From: Vreelandella alkaliphila
Lineage (GTDB): Bacteria; Pseudomonadota; Gammaproteobacteria; Pseudomonadales; Halomonadaceae
Reading direction: 5' to 3'
Assembly: GCF_016107625.1 (NCBI RefSeq)
Contig: NZ_JABASV010000001.1
Location: 186,001 to 250,000 of the forward strand
DNA length: 64,000 nucleotides
In this document: positions 47,660-56,703 of the stretch, piece by piece
Layout of the letters: each line of letters starts with the position of its first letter
Numbering within the stretch: the stretch's first letter is position 1
Made by a program: the position numbers and the translations under genes
Notes under the pieces: model-generated
What the model was told of the DNA's origin: nothing
Seen by the model: the letters and a program-made list of their open reading frames with translations, nothing else
The model's database searches: none

Positions 47660-48142
47660 ATGCGCAAGACAATGCTTACCACTGCTATCAGTACCGCCCT
47701 TTTAGGCAGCTTGGCCTTCGGTGTCCAGGCCTCAACTGAACCCCAGGGTATGTATTCTGCAGATGACATAATGGATGCAGAAGTGTTTTTTGCTGGTGGC
47801 TCTGGTGAAGAAATCGGTGAAGTCGAAGACATTCTTTTTGATGAAGAAATGCGCATTTCAGCGCTAGTCATTGAAAGCGGTGCAATTCTTGGCCTGGGTG
47901 GCCGCGAAATTGTTATTAATACCGATCAATTTACCCTGGAGACCCATACCGAGAGTGATGGTGATACCGAGCACCGCATAATGCTTGAAGCTTCCCAAGA
48001 GGAAGTTGAATCCTTCCCTACCTATGATCGTGATTGGTGGGAGCAGACTAAAAATAGTGCCCGCGATGCATGGCAAACGACCAAAGAAGGTGCTCAAAGC
48101 GCCTGGCAGTCTACCCGCGAAGCCGTTAATGATAATGAGTAA
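47660..48142 (+). CDS. Exported PRC-barrel domain protein
   Basis: 160 residues. A signal peptide (RKTMLTTAISTALLGSLAFG, ending VQA) is followed by a PRC-barrel (SADDIMDAEVFFAGGSGEEI, GEVEDILFDEEMRISALVIE, ILGLGGREIVINTDQF). An acidic, Trp-rich repetitive end follows (ARDAWQTTKEGAQSAWQSTR), two near-repeats likely forming an amphipathic helix. I chose ATG 47660, since GGAGA lies upstream and it gives a clean signal peptide. Likely co-transcribed with the CsbD gene; periplasmic stress role inferred. Confidence 0.88.
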   Translation: MRKTMLTTAISTALLGSLAFGVQASTEPQGMYSADDIMDAEVFFAGGSGEEIGEVEDILFDEEMRISALVIESGAILGLGGREIVINTDQFTLETHTESDGDTEHRIMLEASQEEVESFPTYDRDWWEQTKNSARDAWQTTKEGAQSAWQSTREAVNDNE

Positions 48143-48183
48143 GCTACCAGCTTAAACCGCTTAAGCTAGCGGTTAACTAGCCA

Positions 48184-48214
48184 AATGGGCCACCCTGCAA
48201 TTGGGTGGTCCATT
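48184..48214. terminator. Hairpin after the PRC-barrel gene
   Basis: AATGGGCCACCC, 7-nt loop, GGGTGGTCCATT: a 12-bp stem with one G-T pair, about 40 bp past the stop codon and before the end of the convergent GST gene. The T-run is poor (CGTTAG), so it may be a weak bidirectional terminator. Confidence 0.65.
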
Positions 48215-48266
48215 CGTTAGTAACGAGGTTTGAGATGCAACTTCTGAGAAGCTCTCTGCTTATAAA

Positions 48267-49304
48267 TCATGAAGCGCGACGACGGATGCCCTGCCCTGGC
48301 AAGCGTTCACGATCATGAGGGCGCTCTAAATCCAATAGCGGTCCGGCAGGCACAATACGCGTTGGATTAATCGTGTCATGGCTGTAGTAGTAGTGGCGTT
48401 TTATTTGTTCCATATTGACGGTCTCTGCAATACCCGGCCACTGATACAGCTCGCGAACGTAATTCGCCAGATTGGGGTAATCTTCAATACGTTTTAGATT
48501 GCATTTAAAATGGCCATAGTAGACAGCATCAAAACGGATCAGCGTGGTGAAAAGCCGAATATCTGCCTCCGTTAACCACTCCCCCGCCAGATAACGATGC
48601 TCGCTCAAGCGTTTTTCCATTCGATCTAAGGCATCGAACAGAGCCAGCACATGTTTTTCATACACGTGCTGATCCGTCGCAAAACCCGACTTATAAACAC
48701 CGTTATTAATGTGCTCGTACACATCGTCGTTGATGTCATCAATAGTGCGACGCAAGTCATCAGGGTAAAAATCTAAATCGTTACCGGTCAACTCATCAAA
48801 CGCGCGATTAAAAATGCGCATCAAATCAGCCGACTCATTATTGATAATTGCGCTACGTTGCTTATCCCAAAGCACCGGTACCGTGACCCGCCCCGTATAG
48901 GCAGAATCAGTCATCGTATAGAGCTGATGATGATAGTCGACGTGGTTAACAAGATCCCCACTGGAGCCCTCACTTTGGTCATACGTCCAGCCCTTATCCT
49001 GCATAAATGGGCTAACATGAGAAGTGCCAATGAGTGATTCCAGCCCCTTTAACTTGCGCATAATAAGAATTCGATGCGCCCAAGGACAGGCTAGCGATAC
49101 ATAAAGATGGTAACGGTCTGCTTGCGCAGGGTAGCTCTGCCCTTGCAACTGTTTGCCTGACGACGCACCGCCTGACAGTACCTCCATCATGGCATCGTCA
49201 CCCACCCAGTCGCGCAGTTGGGCAGACTCGCGGACAAATTCTCCACCATGCTTCTTAGTGTCGTACCACTGATCAACCCATTCGCCGTTAACAAGCAGTC
49301 CCAT
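48267..49304 (-). CDS. Glutathionyl-hydroquinone reductase (xi-class GST, YqjG/EcM4-like)
   Basis: 345 residues. N-terminal thioredoxin-like domain with the catalytic Cys in the signature SLACPWAHRILI, then TVPVLWDKQRSAIINNESADLMRIFN. All-alpha C-terminal domain with LAGEWLTEADIRLFTTLIRFDAVYYGHFKCNL. Xi-class enzymes reduce glutathionyl-hydroquinones. The LysR gene lies 99 bp upstream in the same direction and could control it, though LysR regulators more often act on divergent genes. Confidence 0.93.
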   Translation of the reverse strand: MGLLVNGEWVDQWYDTKKHGGEFVRESAQLRDWVGDDAMMEVLSGGASSGKQLQGQSYPAQADRYHLYVSLACPWAHRILIMRKLKGLESLIGTSHVSPFMQDKGWTYDQSEGSSGDLVNHVDYHHQLYTMTDSAYTGRVTVPVLWDKQRSAIINNESADLMRIFNRAFDELTGNDLDFYPDDLRRTIDDINDDVYEHINNGVYKSGFATDQHVYEKHVLALFDALDRMEKRLSEHRYLAGEWLTEADIRLFTTLIRFDAVYYGHFKCNLKRIEDYPNLANYVRELYQWPGIAETVNMEQIKRHYYYSHDTINPTRIVPAGPLLDLERPHDRERLPGQGIRRRAS

Positions 49305-49403
49305 CGGGCGGTCTCCTATTGTAATAATCGTATGTAGTAAACGTATTAATAGTGCTGATGACGTTTAGCATACGCCCGCCCTCCCGATGCTCAAGCGGAT
49401 GTT

Positions 49404-50324
49404 TTACGGCGATTCATTCGATGAAATCGAATCCTTAGGACAGAGCTCGCTCACCCCCTGTTTTAATGCCTGTGCCATGGCATGGGCTGCAGGGCCAGCG
49501 CGATCTCGGTCTCTGAATATCAACTGCATAGGCACCATTCGCACCCCACCAGCACTGAGCGGCAAAGGTTTGAGCTGCCCACTTGAAAGTTCATCAGCAA
49601 TACGGGTTTCAGGCATCCAGGCAAACCCTAACCCACGCTTCAGCATATCTAATGACGTGTTTAAGTGACTCACTGTCCATCGTTGCTCCGCTTTCAACCA
49701 GCCGGAATTAGTCGACTGGCGTAGCGCCGAATCACGCACTACCAGTTGACGGTGTTGGGTCAGATCCCGAAGGTCTAGCGAGCGACTAAGCTGGTGTAAC
49801 TCATGACTTGGGTGTGCAACGGCTATAAACCGCACGTTCACCAGCGGTTCACCTAAATACCCTTGAGCCGCAATCCCTGAGACCACAAGGTCGGCACGAC
49901 CATCGTGGAGCATTTCTGTACCACCATTTAGCACACTTTCATGCAGTTGCACTCTGACCTGAGGATACGTTTCCGAGAAACGCTCAAGTGCTTTCGCTTG
50001 AGCAGCCGCTGGAAAAATCTGGTCAATAGCGACCACGATTTCAGCTTCCAGGCCTGCAGCCAAACGGGTAGCAACATCTTCTAAAGAGGCGGCACTCTCA
50101 ATTAACTGGCGAGCTCGGCGCAATAAGAGTTCGCCCGCCTCAGTTAGGCGTACCTGCCTGCCTACCGGCTCCAGCACCTGAACACCCAACTGCTCTTCTA
50201 GCTTGTGCACGGCATGGTTAAGCGTAGATGGACTTTTGTGAATAGCCTCGGCCGCCCGCGCAAACCCACCATGGTCAACAACGGCTGCCAGCATCTGCCA
50301 CTGTGCAAGAGTTACTCGAGACAT
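49404..50324 (-). CDS. LysR-family transcriptional regulator
   Basis: 306 residues. N-terminal winged helix (TLAQWQMLAAVVDHGGFARA, SPSTLNHAVHKLEEQLGVQVLE, GRQVRLTEAGELLLRRA) and a LysR substrate domain. I chose ATG 50324 (MSRVTLAQW), because GAGGGA lies upstream and family members begin this way; an upstream in-frame extension of 38 codons looks non-coding. The target is unknown; the co-directional GST gene is one candidate. A 630-bp AT-rich region separates it from the M23 gene. Confidence 0.9.
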   Translation of the reverse strand: MSRVTLAQWQMLAAVVDHGGFARAAEAIHKSPSTLNHAVHKLEEQLGVQVLEPVGRQVRLTEAGELLLRRARQLIESAASLEDVATRLAAGLEAEIVVAIDQIFPAAAQAKALERFSETYPQVRVQLHESVLNGGTEMLHDGRADLVVSGIAAQGYLGEPLVNVRFIAVAHPSHELHQLSRSLDLRDLTQHRQLVVRDSALRQSTNSGWLKAEQRWTVSHLNTSLDMLKRGLGFAWMPETRIADELSSGQLKPLPLSAGGVRMVPMQLIFRDRDRAGPAAHAMAQALKQGVSELCPKDSISSNESP

Positions 50325-50955
50325 TTCGATTCCCTCGACGCTAAACAGCGAAATAATCCGCTTTATGTTCGAAAAACCCTTATAGAATGCCAGGAAAAAC
50401 CGCTGAGTACTTGCCTGTAAACAATTATTCCTAAGCACTAGGCTACCTAAGGGAGTTCACCTGACACTTTTCCCTTAATGACAGCCAGTTGACGCCAAGC
50501 CCACCAGATACACAAAAAGACAATTTGTTACAAAAAAACAATATTCGACGCACAGCAATTATTAAGTATATCTAAGCATACTGTCTCAAGACCGTTTCAT
50601 GATGCCTGTTTTGCTTTCCGGCCGCCAAAAGATATACAAAAATGATACAAAAATATTACAAAAGCATTGCATGATTAATTTAACTTCTAAAGTTGGCGGA
50701 AAATATTGATTAACGCCGTCTCCCTATGATTAATTATCGTGCCTGCTTAGTTTTAAGGCGGTTTGCGTTAAGTTACTTTTTTTAGCGAACGGCGTTCACA
50801 AATAGGTTTCCTTGCTTATTACCTCCGTATTTCAATGAAGTACATTTAGTGTACAGGCATACAGTCTGTTCACTCTTACCCTCATGGGGTATGGTTCCTG
50901 GGTATACTTTCTTTCATGTTACTCATTTACCACGAACTCGGCGGCCCATTTACCC
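50325..50955. other. Long AT-rich control region before the M23 endopeptidase gene
   Basis: About 630 bp with no gene I support. It has tandem TACAAAAA-type units (about 50632-50664), three TGATTAA copies (50670-50735), and the perfect inverted repeat GTACA-TTTAG-TGTAC (50840-50854). TATACT at 50903-50908 could be the -10 of the endopeptidase gene, putting the transcription start about 40 nt before its ATG. No named regulator fits. Confidence 0.5.
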
Positions 50956-52617
50956 ATGTTGCGAATTCTTCATTCGCTGCCCCGCACACATAAATTGTTA
51001 CTGTTACCCGTGGCTACAATGGTCACTGTGCTGGGCACACAAAAGTTAATTACGACCTACCACGACTTAAATCAATCTCATACGCCACTGGAAAGCGTGC
51101 TTGTACCGCTTCCCAGCGACTCTGCTCCTGGGGTTCCTTCATTGCGTCAAGAACGCACTCCCGTTGCTGAAGCCATTGATCGCGCTTCTCGCGCTATTGA
51201 TGCCACGCGAGATAATATTCCGCTGAACGACCTCGCAGCTACAGAAATTGTCGATCTAGATGTCATCACTAGCGCCGAAGCCTCGATGACTAGCGTTACA
51301 ACGCAACCTCACATTAATGCCCAGCTGGATGACGGCGCGCTTCACATGGCCGTGGTATTAGGGACCCTCTCAAGCGGTATGCTCGATGTTGATAACACCG
51401 CTTCCGTCGAAATTGCCGATGCCACTTCATATGAAGATTATGGCAATGAGCTGTTTGGTGATATTTCGTTTCTCGAGCTGGAACTTGCTGCGGACGAGCC
51501 CTACGTCCCTAAGTGGAAAACACATATTGTCGAATCGGGTGAGACCTTCGCGTTGCTGGCACAGAACAAGCTAGGCCTGGGCTACAGCGAAGTAATGGCG
51601 TTGCTAGAAGACCTACCGGATCCACGCATGCTTACTCATTGGCGTGCTGGCCACAGTTTCGATTACCAGTTAGATGAAAATGGTCGTTTACTGTCGTTGC
51701 GTATGATGAAAAACACCCGCGACGGTATCTTGCTAGAGCGTGATGAAGAGCACTTTGCCGCAACCGTTATTGAGCGCCAGGGTGAAGCGGTACAGCGTCT
51801 TTACGCGGGTAGCGTAAGCGGTAGTTTTGCACGCTCAGCCCAGGCAACGGGGCTAAGTAGCAGCGCCGTTACTGAACTCACTCACCTACTTGAGCAAAAA
51901 CTCGATTTTCGACGCGACAGCCGTCGTGGAGATCGCTTTCAAGTGCTAGTTGAGTCAGACATGATTGATGGAGAAGCGTTTGACTCTCGCGTACTTGCTG
52001 TTAAGTACGATGGCGAACGCATGGATTTAACGCTTCTTCGCAATGCTACTGATAGCAATTTCTATACGCCCGAAGGGAGTAGCTTAGACCCTGCTTTCTC
52101 GCGCTATCCGTTTGAAGGCAATTACCGTCTAAGTTCCAATTTTAATCCGCGCCGCAAACACCCAGTGACTGGCCGGATAAGCCCGCATAATGGAACCGAT
52201 TTTGCGATGCCTATTGGCACACCTGTCGTTGCTCCAGCCAATGGTCGCGTGGAAAAAGTGGGCAACCATCATGCCGCAGGGCGTTACATTGTCGTTCGTC
52301 ATGATAATGGCTATCAAACCCGTTATCTTCACCTTTCTCGTCCGCTGGTCACCGAAGGTGCGCGTATTGAAATGGGTGAGCGCATTGCGCTTTCAGGCAA
52401 TACAGGGCGGAGTACGGGACCTCATCTGCACTATGAAGTCATCGTCAACAACTCGCCTGTCAACGCGATGAACGTAGAGCTGCCTGAAAATACCAGCCTA
52501 AGCGGCGACACGTTGATTGCTTTCCAGCGCCAAGCTGAGCCCATGATGGCAGCATTGGATAGCGGAGAGACAGGTACTATCAGCGTTGCAAACTACGAGC
52601 GCCAAGAGGAGCAGTAA
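50956..52617 (+). CDS. M23 murein endopeptidase with OapA/LysM-like domain (MepM type)
   Basis: 553 residues. An N-terminal membrane anchor/signal (KLLLLPVATMVTVLGTQKL), a disordered linker, an OapA/LysM-like domain (HIVESGETFALLAQNKLGLGY), and a C-terminal peptidase M23 lysostaphin-type domain. Zinc ligands are in HNGTDFAMPIGTPV (His and Asp near 411-415) and HLHYEV (near 489-491), with the catalytic His in RYLHLSR. It cleaves peptidoglycan cross-links during wall growth. The start is the best guess: ATG 50956 has no clear ribosome site, and ATG 50884 is possible. Confidence 0.9.
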   Translation: MLRILHSLPRTHKLLLLPVATMVTVLGTQKLITTYHDLNQSHTPLESVLVPLPSDSAPGVPSLRQERTPVAEAIDRASRAIDATRDNIPLNDLAATEIVDLDVITSAEASMTSVTTQPHINAQLDDGALHMAVVLGTLSSGMLDVDNTASVEIADATSYEDYGNELFGDISFLELELAADEPYVPKWKTHIVESGETFALLAQNKLGLGYSEVMALLEDLPDPRMLTHWRAGHSFDYQLDENGRLLSLRMMKNTRDGILLERDEEHFAATVIERQGEAVQRLYAGSVSGSFARSAQATGLSSSAVTELTHLLEQKLDFRRDSRRGDRFQVLVESDMIDGEAFDSRVLAVKYDGERMDLTLLRNATDSNFYTPEGSSLDPAFSRYPFEGNYRLSSNFNPRRKHPVTGRISPHNGTDFAMPIGTPVVAPANGRVEKVGNHHAAGRYIVVRHDNGYQTRYLHLSRPLVTEGARIEMGERIALSGNTGRSTGPHLHYEVIVNNSPVNAMNVELPENTSLSGDTLIAFQRQAEPMMAALDSGETGTISVANYERQEEQ

Positions 52618-52642
52618 CTTTCTTACTCTCTTTACATTGAAC

Positions 52643-52680
52643 AATAACGCCGCCATTCAGGGCGGCGTTATTGCTTTGAA
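52643..52680. terminator. Hairpin terminator between M23 and L,D-transpeptidase genes
   Basis: AATAACGCCGCC, loop ATTCAG, then GGCGGCGTTATT: a perfect 12-bp GC-rich stem 25 bp after the M23 stop codon, followed only by GCTTT. The flanking genes converge, so it may serve both. Confidence 0.8.
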
Positions 52681-52753
52681 GCAAGTCTACGTTTACAAAC
52701 CTTGCTTATAAACCATTCTTATAGAAAACCTAGCAATCAATCCGCCCTTCACG

Positions 52754-54394
52754 TTATACCGCTCGTGACAATGCAGCCAACAGGTCAGCGTCACGACGGT
52801 AAATATCATCACGAAATTCTACTTCCCCTTGAGCATTTGGCCAGGCCGTCAAATAGTGCAGCGCGACGGGAATACGCTGTGGCAGATTAACATTACGATC
52901 ACTTCCGCTACTGTTAAGCAACGAAGATAGTTGGTGACGACTGCCACTATCTTGAAGCAGTAACTGCGCAAATTCCGTTACGCCTTCAACGCGCACACAA
53001 CCAGAGCTGAGCGCTCGCTGATCGCGCTGAAACAACCCTCTGGCGGGTGTATCGTGAAGATAGATCATTTCGCTATTGGGAAAACGTACCACCACGCGGC
53101 CTAGCGGATTACCGCCACCTGATACTTGGCGCAACATCACTGCACCTGGCCGTTGCCAGTCAATAGCATCAGCGTTTAACCGCTCGCCGGAGGGACTTAA
53201 CACTTGGATATTTCGCCGGGCTAAATAGCCTGGATCTCGTCTAACCTGAGGTAAGACGTCCTCGCGCATAATGGTCGGTGGAATCGTCCATGACGGGTTG
53301 ATGGTTAAGTGGCTAATCGCCGAATGAATAATAGGCGTTTCGCGCCGCGGTGTGCCGACTACCACTCTGGCATCCCAGTGCTCACCATTGGGCCGAGTGT
53401 AGTGCAATCGATATCCCGCAATGTCAACCCACACTCGCGGTTCATTGGTTTGAGTGGGCTTGATCCAACGCGCCCGCTCTAAGTTGACACGCAGTTGATC
53501 GATACGCGAAGTGACCGGTGTGTTCAATGCAAGCCGCGTGCGCTGCCCCACAACACCATCTTCTTGCAACTGATGACGACGTTGAAATTGCTTAACTGCC
53601 CTTTCTAACTCAGTATCATAGGTGCGCTGGTTGCTAACCGCAGATTGAACCTCAATCATTGGGTAGGCATTGCTATCCGCCGCCAGCAAGTTGGTTTCTC
53701 CCCAATAGGCCAAGCGCTGTCGCAATACCAGCACATCCTCATTAGTATCACCTGGGCGTAATGCCTCATCTCGACCGGCCAGGTAGGGAACATTGCCTTT
53801 TTCAGCCAGCGTACGGTATTGACGTAGCGCATCACGTAGCTGAGCGTACTCCGTTGATGAGGGCCTCACATAGTCAAGCGCGCCCTGAATATCGTCATTT
53901 TCCACCGCATGGGCAATGCGCAGCAAAGAGTAGCGGCGCTCAGGCCTAGGGATATCCCATTTCGGCTCGACCTCGTTTGGATTCACCTTGCCCCGCGAAA
54001 GGTGCTCAAGTGCGAGTAAAAGTGCTGTCGTGGCCTGAATATCAAAATCAGCTTGCGCCAATGCCCCTGCTTGCTGGCTAACTTGGAATGCGTTTAGCAG
54101 GCTGCCCGCGTCGTAATCACTAGGAGCCAAACCATCATCTTCAAGACTATTTAACGCCTGCACCAGTGCTTCAACCCGGTTGATATCTTGCCAGACGGGC
54201 CGTTGGTTTAGCTGCTGGTAAAAGTCCTCAACAGGCAGTAACGCACTGGATTGAGTATCCAAACGCTGAGCTAACGCCTGCTCAAGAGCACCTGTATCAG
54301 CTTGCGCGCTGGTAACTAACTGAGGCGCTTGGATCAGCGTCAGACATAGAGCCACCCCTATCGCCCATCGTCTAATTAACGTTGTCTCGTTCAT
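52754..54394 (-). CDS. L,D-transpeptidase of the YcbB/LdtD type
   Basis: 546 residues. Signal peptide (RRWAIGVALCLTLIQ ...SAQA), an N-terminal scaffold domain (about 35-210), a peptidoglycan-binding domain (RPGDTNEDVLVLRQRLAYWG ... ERAVKQFQRRHQLQEDGVVG), and the YkuD catalytic domain. The active-site Cys is C466 in SSGCVRVEG, and HDTPARGLFQ lies before it. It makes 3-3 cross-links in peptidoglycan or anchors protein. A strong AAGGAGGAG site precedes ATG. It is divergent from another L,D-transpeptidase-fold gene. Confidence 0.93.
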   Translation of the reverse strand: MNETTLIRRWAIGVALCLTLIQAPQLVTSAQADTGALEQALAQRLDTQSSALLPVEDFYQQLNQRPVWQDINRVEALVQALNSLEDDGLAPSDYDAGSLLNAFQVSQQAGALAQADFDIQATTALLLALEHLSRGKVNPNEVEPKWDIPRPERRYSLLRIAHAVENDDIQGALDYVRPSSTEYAQLRDALRQYRTLAEKGNVPYLAGRDEALRPGDTNEDVLVLRQRLAYWGETNLLAADSNAYPMIEVQSAVSNQRTYDTELERAVKQFQRRHQLQEDGVVGQRTRLALNTPVTSRIDQLRVNLERARWIKPTQTNEPRVWVDIAGYRLHYTRPNGEHWDARVVVGTPRRETPIIHSAISHLTINPSWTIPPTIMREDVLPQVRRDPGYLARRNIQVLSPSGERLNADAIDWQRPGAVMLRQVSGGGNPLGRVVVRFPNSEMIYLHDTPARGLFQRDQRALSSGCVRVEGVTEFAQLLLQDSGSRHQLSSLLNSSGSDRNVNLPQRIPVALHYLTAWPNAQGEVEFRDDIYRRDADLLAALSRAV

Positions 54395-54521
54395 CGCTCC
54401 TCCTTGCGTTACTATTCATCGTCGCTATTTATCATTGCGATTCATCATTATTACGCTACATCTATTTATCATAGCCGTTTACATGTCTCCTTCATCGATA
54501 TCTATTGCAGGATTGCACTCT

Positions 54522-55247
54522 ATGCCTTTTTACCTACGTGCTTCTACCGCCATTTTTTCGCTTCCACTGTTGTTATTGAGCCTTCCCTTACAAGCCGCTA
54601 GCTTTTTCTCACAGGTCTCTTCTACAGCGCCTCCCGGCGTTTCGCCCTTGCATCATCAACTGCTCCAACTAGCCCCATCAGCAACGCCAGAGGCGCTGCG
54701 ACTCGCCGCTCAATCACTTAGCTGTGCTGACCCAACCGCTGAACGCTTAGCCGTCATTGATTACTCGCTTCCGTCTACCGAGCCACGGCTTTGGGTCTTC
54801 GACCTACATCGACATAAGCTGCTATTTGAAGAGCTGGTTTCTCATGGGCAAGGTTCTGGCGATGCGTTGGCAGAGGTCTTCTCCAATACCCCCGAGAGCC
54901 ACCAGTCCAGCATCGGGCTCTTTCGCACAATGAATAGTTATTATGGTCGTAATGGCTATTCATTGCGCCTGGATGGCTTAGAACCAGAGGTTAATGACCT
55001 CGCGTTTGAGCGAGCGATTGTGATCCATGGCGCTGACTATGTTAGCGACGACTTTATTACCCAGACCGGCAGGCTCGGACGTAGCCACGGCTGTCCTGCC
55101 GTACGCGAAGACATCACGTATCCTCTTATCGACAGTTTGAAAGAGAACCAGTATGTCTTCGCCTACTACCCCGATGAAGAGTGGTTAGCAACGTCGCAGT
55201 TTCTGCGCTGCCCAAACGACAATGCTCCCCACTTAGCCCAACGCTGA
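54522..55247 (+). CDS. YkuD_2-family L,D-transpeptidase-like exported protein
   Basis: 241 residues. A signal peptide (STAIFSLPLLLLSLPLQA) is followed by a YkuD_2 (PF13645-like) catalytic domain: LAVIDYSLPSTEPRLWVFDL, SIGLFRTMNSYYGRNGYSLR, IVIHGADYVSDDF and SHGCPAVRED with catalytic C191. I chose ATG 54522 (MPFYLRAST) for the signal peptide; in-frame ATGs at 54435 and 54483 are possible. It is divergent from the YcbB-like gene, so both may respond to one signal. Its own terminator follows. Confidence 0.88.
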   Translation: MPFYLRASTAIFSLPLLLLSLPLQAASFFSQVSSTAPPGVSPLHHQLLQLAPSATPEALRLAAQSLSCADPTAERLAVIDYSLPSTEPRLWVFDLHRHKLLFEELVSHGQGSGDALAEVFSNTPESHQSSIGLFRTMNSYYGRNGYSLRLDGLEPEVNDLAFERAIVIHGADYVSDDFITQTGRLGRSHGCPAVREDITYPLIDSLKENQYVFAYYPDEEWLATSQFLRCPNDNAPHLAQR

Positions 55248-55294
55248 TAATTTTCCCATCAAAATTGGTGAGCGGCGAAGCTGCCCACTTTGTG

Positions 55295-55320
55295 AGACCA
55301 GCCTTAAGGCTGGTCTTTAA
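55295..55320 (+). terminator. Intrinsic terminator after the YkuD_2 gene
   Basis: AGACCAGCC, loop TTAA, GGCTGGTCT then TTAAAATT: a perfect 9-bp stem, 48 bp after the stop codon. Just beyond it TTTGAGACT is repeated twice, 4 bp apart (about 55328-55349). Confidence 0.85.
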
Positions 55321-55501
55321 AATTCGCCTTTGAGACTAATCTTTGAGACTGACCCGGATACATTAAGAAACATAGTCCTCAAAAACGCAATAGACTGGTT
55401 TTCATCATTAATACCAGGTAACTCCGGCACGCACGGCAACCACCTGCAATACTTTGTGACAAAACATCACAAAGCTATTTACTATTTTGCAGGTACTGGC
55501 C

Positions 55502-56599
55502 ATGTTTGCTTTTATGCATCCGTATCAAACTATCCATCGCCTAGAGCAAGAAGTGGCAGCGTTGAATGCCCAATTAGAGGCTGAAAAAAAGCGCCACCGC
55601 TGTCGCGCGATCAGCTTGATGACGCCAGTTGAGTCGCTCAGCATGCTTCAGGCCAGGGGCGCGGACATGCTTTGCTCATTGAGCAAAGGCGTAGAAGTGC
55701 ACGCTCAGCACCTTGCTGCCGAGCAATCGACACTTACTGACACCTTCAGCCGACTCCATAAAGCCGAGCAAAGCGCACAAACGTTGCAGCAACACCGCCA
55801 ACGCTGCCAGCAAACAGACGCTTATTTATCGTCCCCTTTAGTGACTGAGCAAGCCTTCCACGATATACGTCAGTTGAGTGTCGAATTAGGGCACAGCGCA
55901 GGCCATACACAAGCGTTAGCCATTACTGCGGCCTTGGAAGTCGCTCACTTTCATGAACAACCGGCAGGCATGCCAGCAATAGTCCAGGACCTGCAAGAGT
56001 TATCAAAACACTCTCGGCAATTAGCGCATCAGCTGGCACAGTGGATCGAGCGCACCGCATTGCAAGTAAATGAAGATGCAAAGATCCGTGATTATCAGCA
56101 GCAGGAAATAAAGGCCCTAACCAACGCCGCCCAAGCAGCAGAACATGTTATTGAGCAGTTGATAGACCAGTCACGCCATATGTATAAGGTCATACACCAC
56201 AGTACAACCACGGCTTATTTGCACGCCGCCAAACTCGAGCATGCGGTATGGAAAAGCCGCCTTTATAGGCAACTACTCTCTGCTCATCTGGAAGAGAGTT
56301 TAGAAGATCACCAGCACTGCACGCTTGGGCATTGGTACTTTATGGGGGACGGTCATCGCTATAAGTATACGGAGGCTTACAAAGCGCTGGCGGCACCGCA
56401 TAAGCGTTTTCATGAAAGCGGTTTAGAAGCACTTAAGTTTGCCCGCCAAGGTGATCATAATGGCCAGCTTGCGGCACTGGCTATGATGGAAGAAGCCAGC
56501 AGCCAGCTAGCGCTCCAGCTTGATAAACTGATGGAGCATGCTGTTTATGAGGTTCCCCTTTCAAATGGGCGCCCTTCACCATTAGCAGATTCACCTTGA
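55502..56599 (+). CDS. Soluble CZB (zinc-binding) domain protein with truncated MCP-like helical region
   Basis: 365 residues, no signal peptide or membrane helix. An N-terminal coiled coil (IHRLEQEVAALNAQLEAEKKR) is followed by a long helical part. Its short stretch near 140-215 (QALAITAALEVAHFHEQPAG...QDLQELSKHSRQLAHQL) resembles the tip of a chemoreceptor signalling domain but lacks the full hairpin. The CZB domain at about 235-330 carries the zinc-type residues LHAAKLEHAVWKSRLYRQL (His), HCTLGHWYF (Cys) and HKRFHESG (His). CZB domains sense zinc or hypochlorite. I chose ATG 55502, since AGGTA lies upstream. Confidence 0.8.
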   Translation: MFAFMHPYQTIHRLEQEVAALNAQLEAEKKRHRCRAISLMTPVESLSMLQARGADMLCSLSKGVEVHAQHLAAEQSTLTDTFSRLHKAEQSAQTLQQHRQRCQQTDAYLSSPLVTEQAFHDIRQLSVELGHSAGHTQALAITAALEVAHFHEQPAGMPAIVQDLQELSKHSRQLAHQLAQWIERTALQVNEDAKIRDYQQQEIKALTNAAQAAEHVIEQLIDQSRHMYKVIHHSTTTAYLHAAKLEHAVWKSRLYRQLLSAHLEESLEDHQHCTLGHWYFMGDGHRYKYTEAYKALAAPHKRFHESGLEALKFARQGDHNGQLAALAMMEEASSQLALQLDKLMEHAVYEVPLSNGRPSPLADSP

Positions 56600-56703
56600 T
56601 GACGTGCTGTACGCCTGCCTAGCAGACGTACACATATCACACTCTTTTATGCCATGCTGGGTGCGTTACCGCGCTTTTAATCACTCACTCAGCAGGGAAA
56701 GCA

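Noticed and set aside
55330-55584. 84-codon frame upstream of the CZB gene
   Set aside because: It overlaps the start of the CZB gene in another frame, begins just after a terminator, has no ribosome site and no domain signal.
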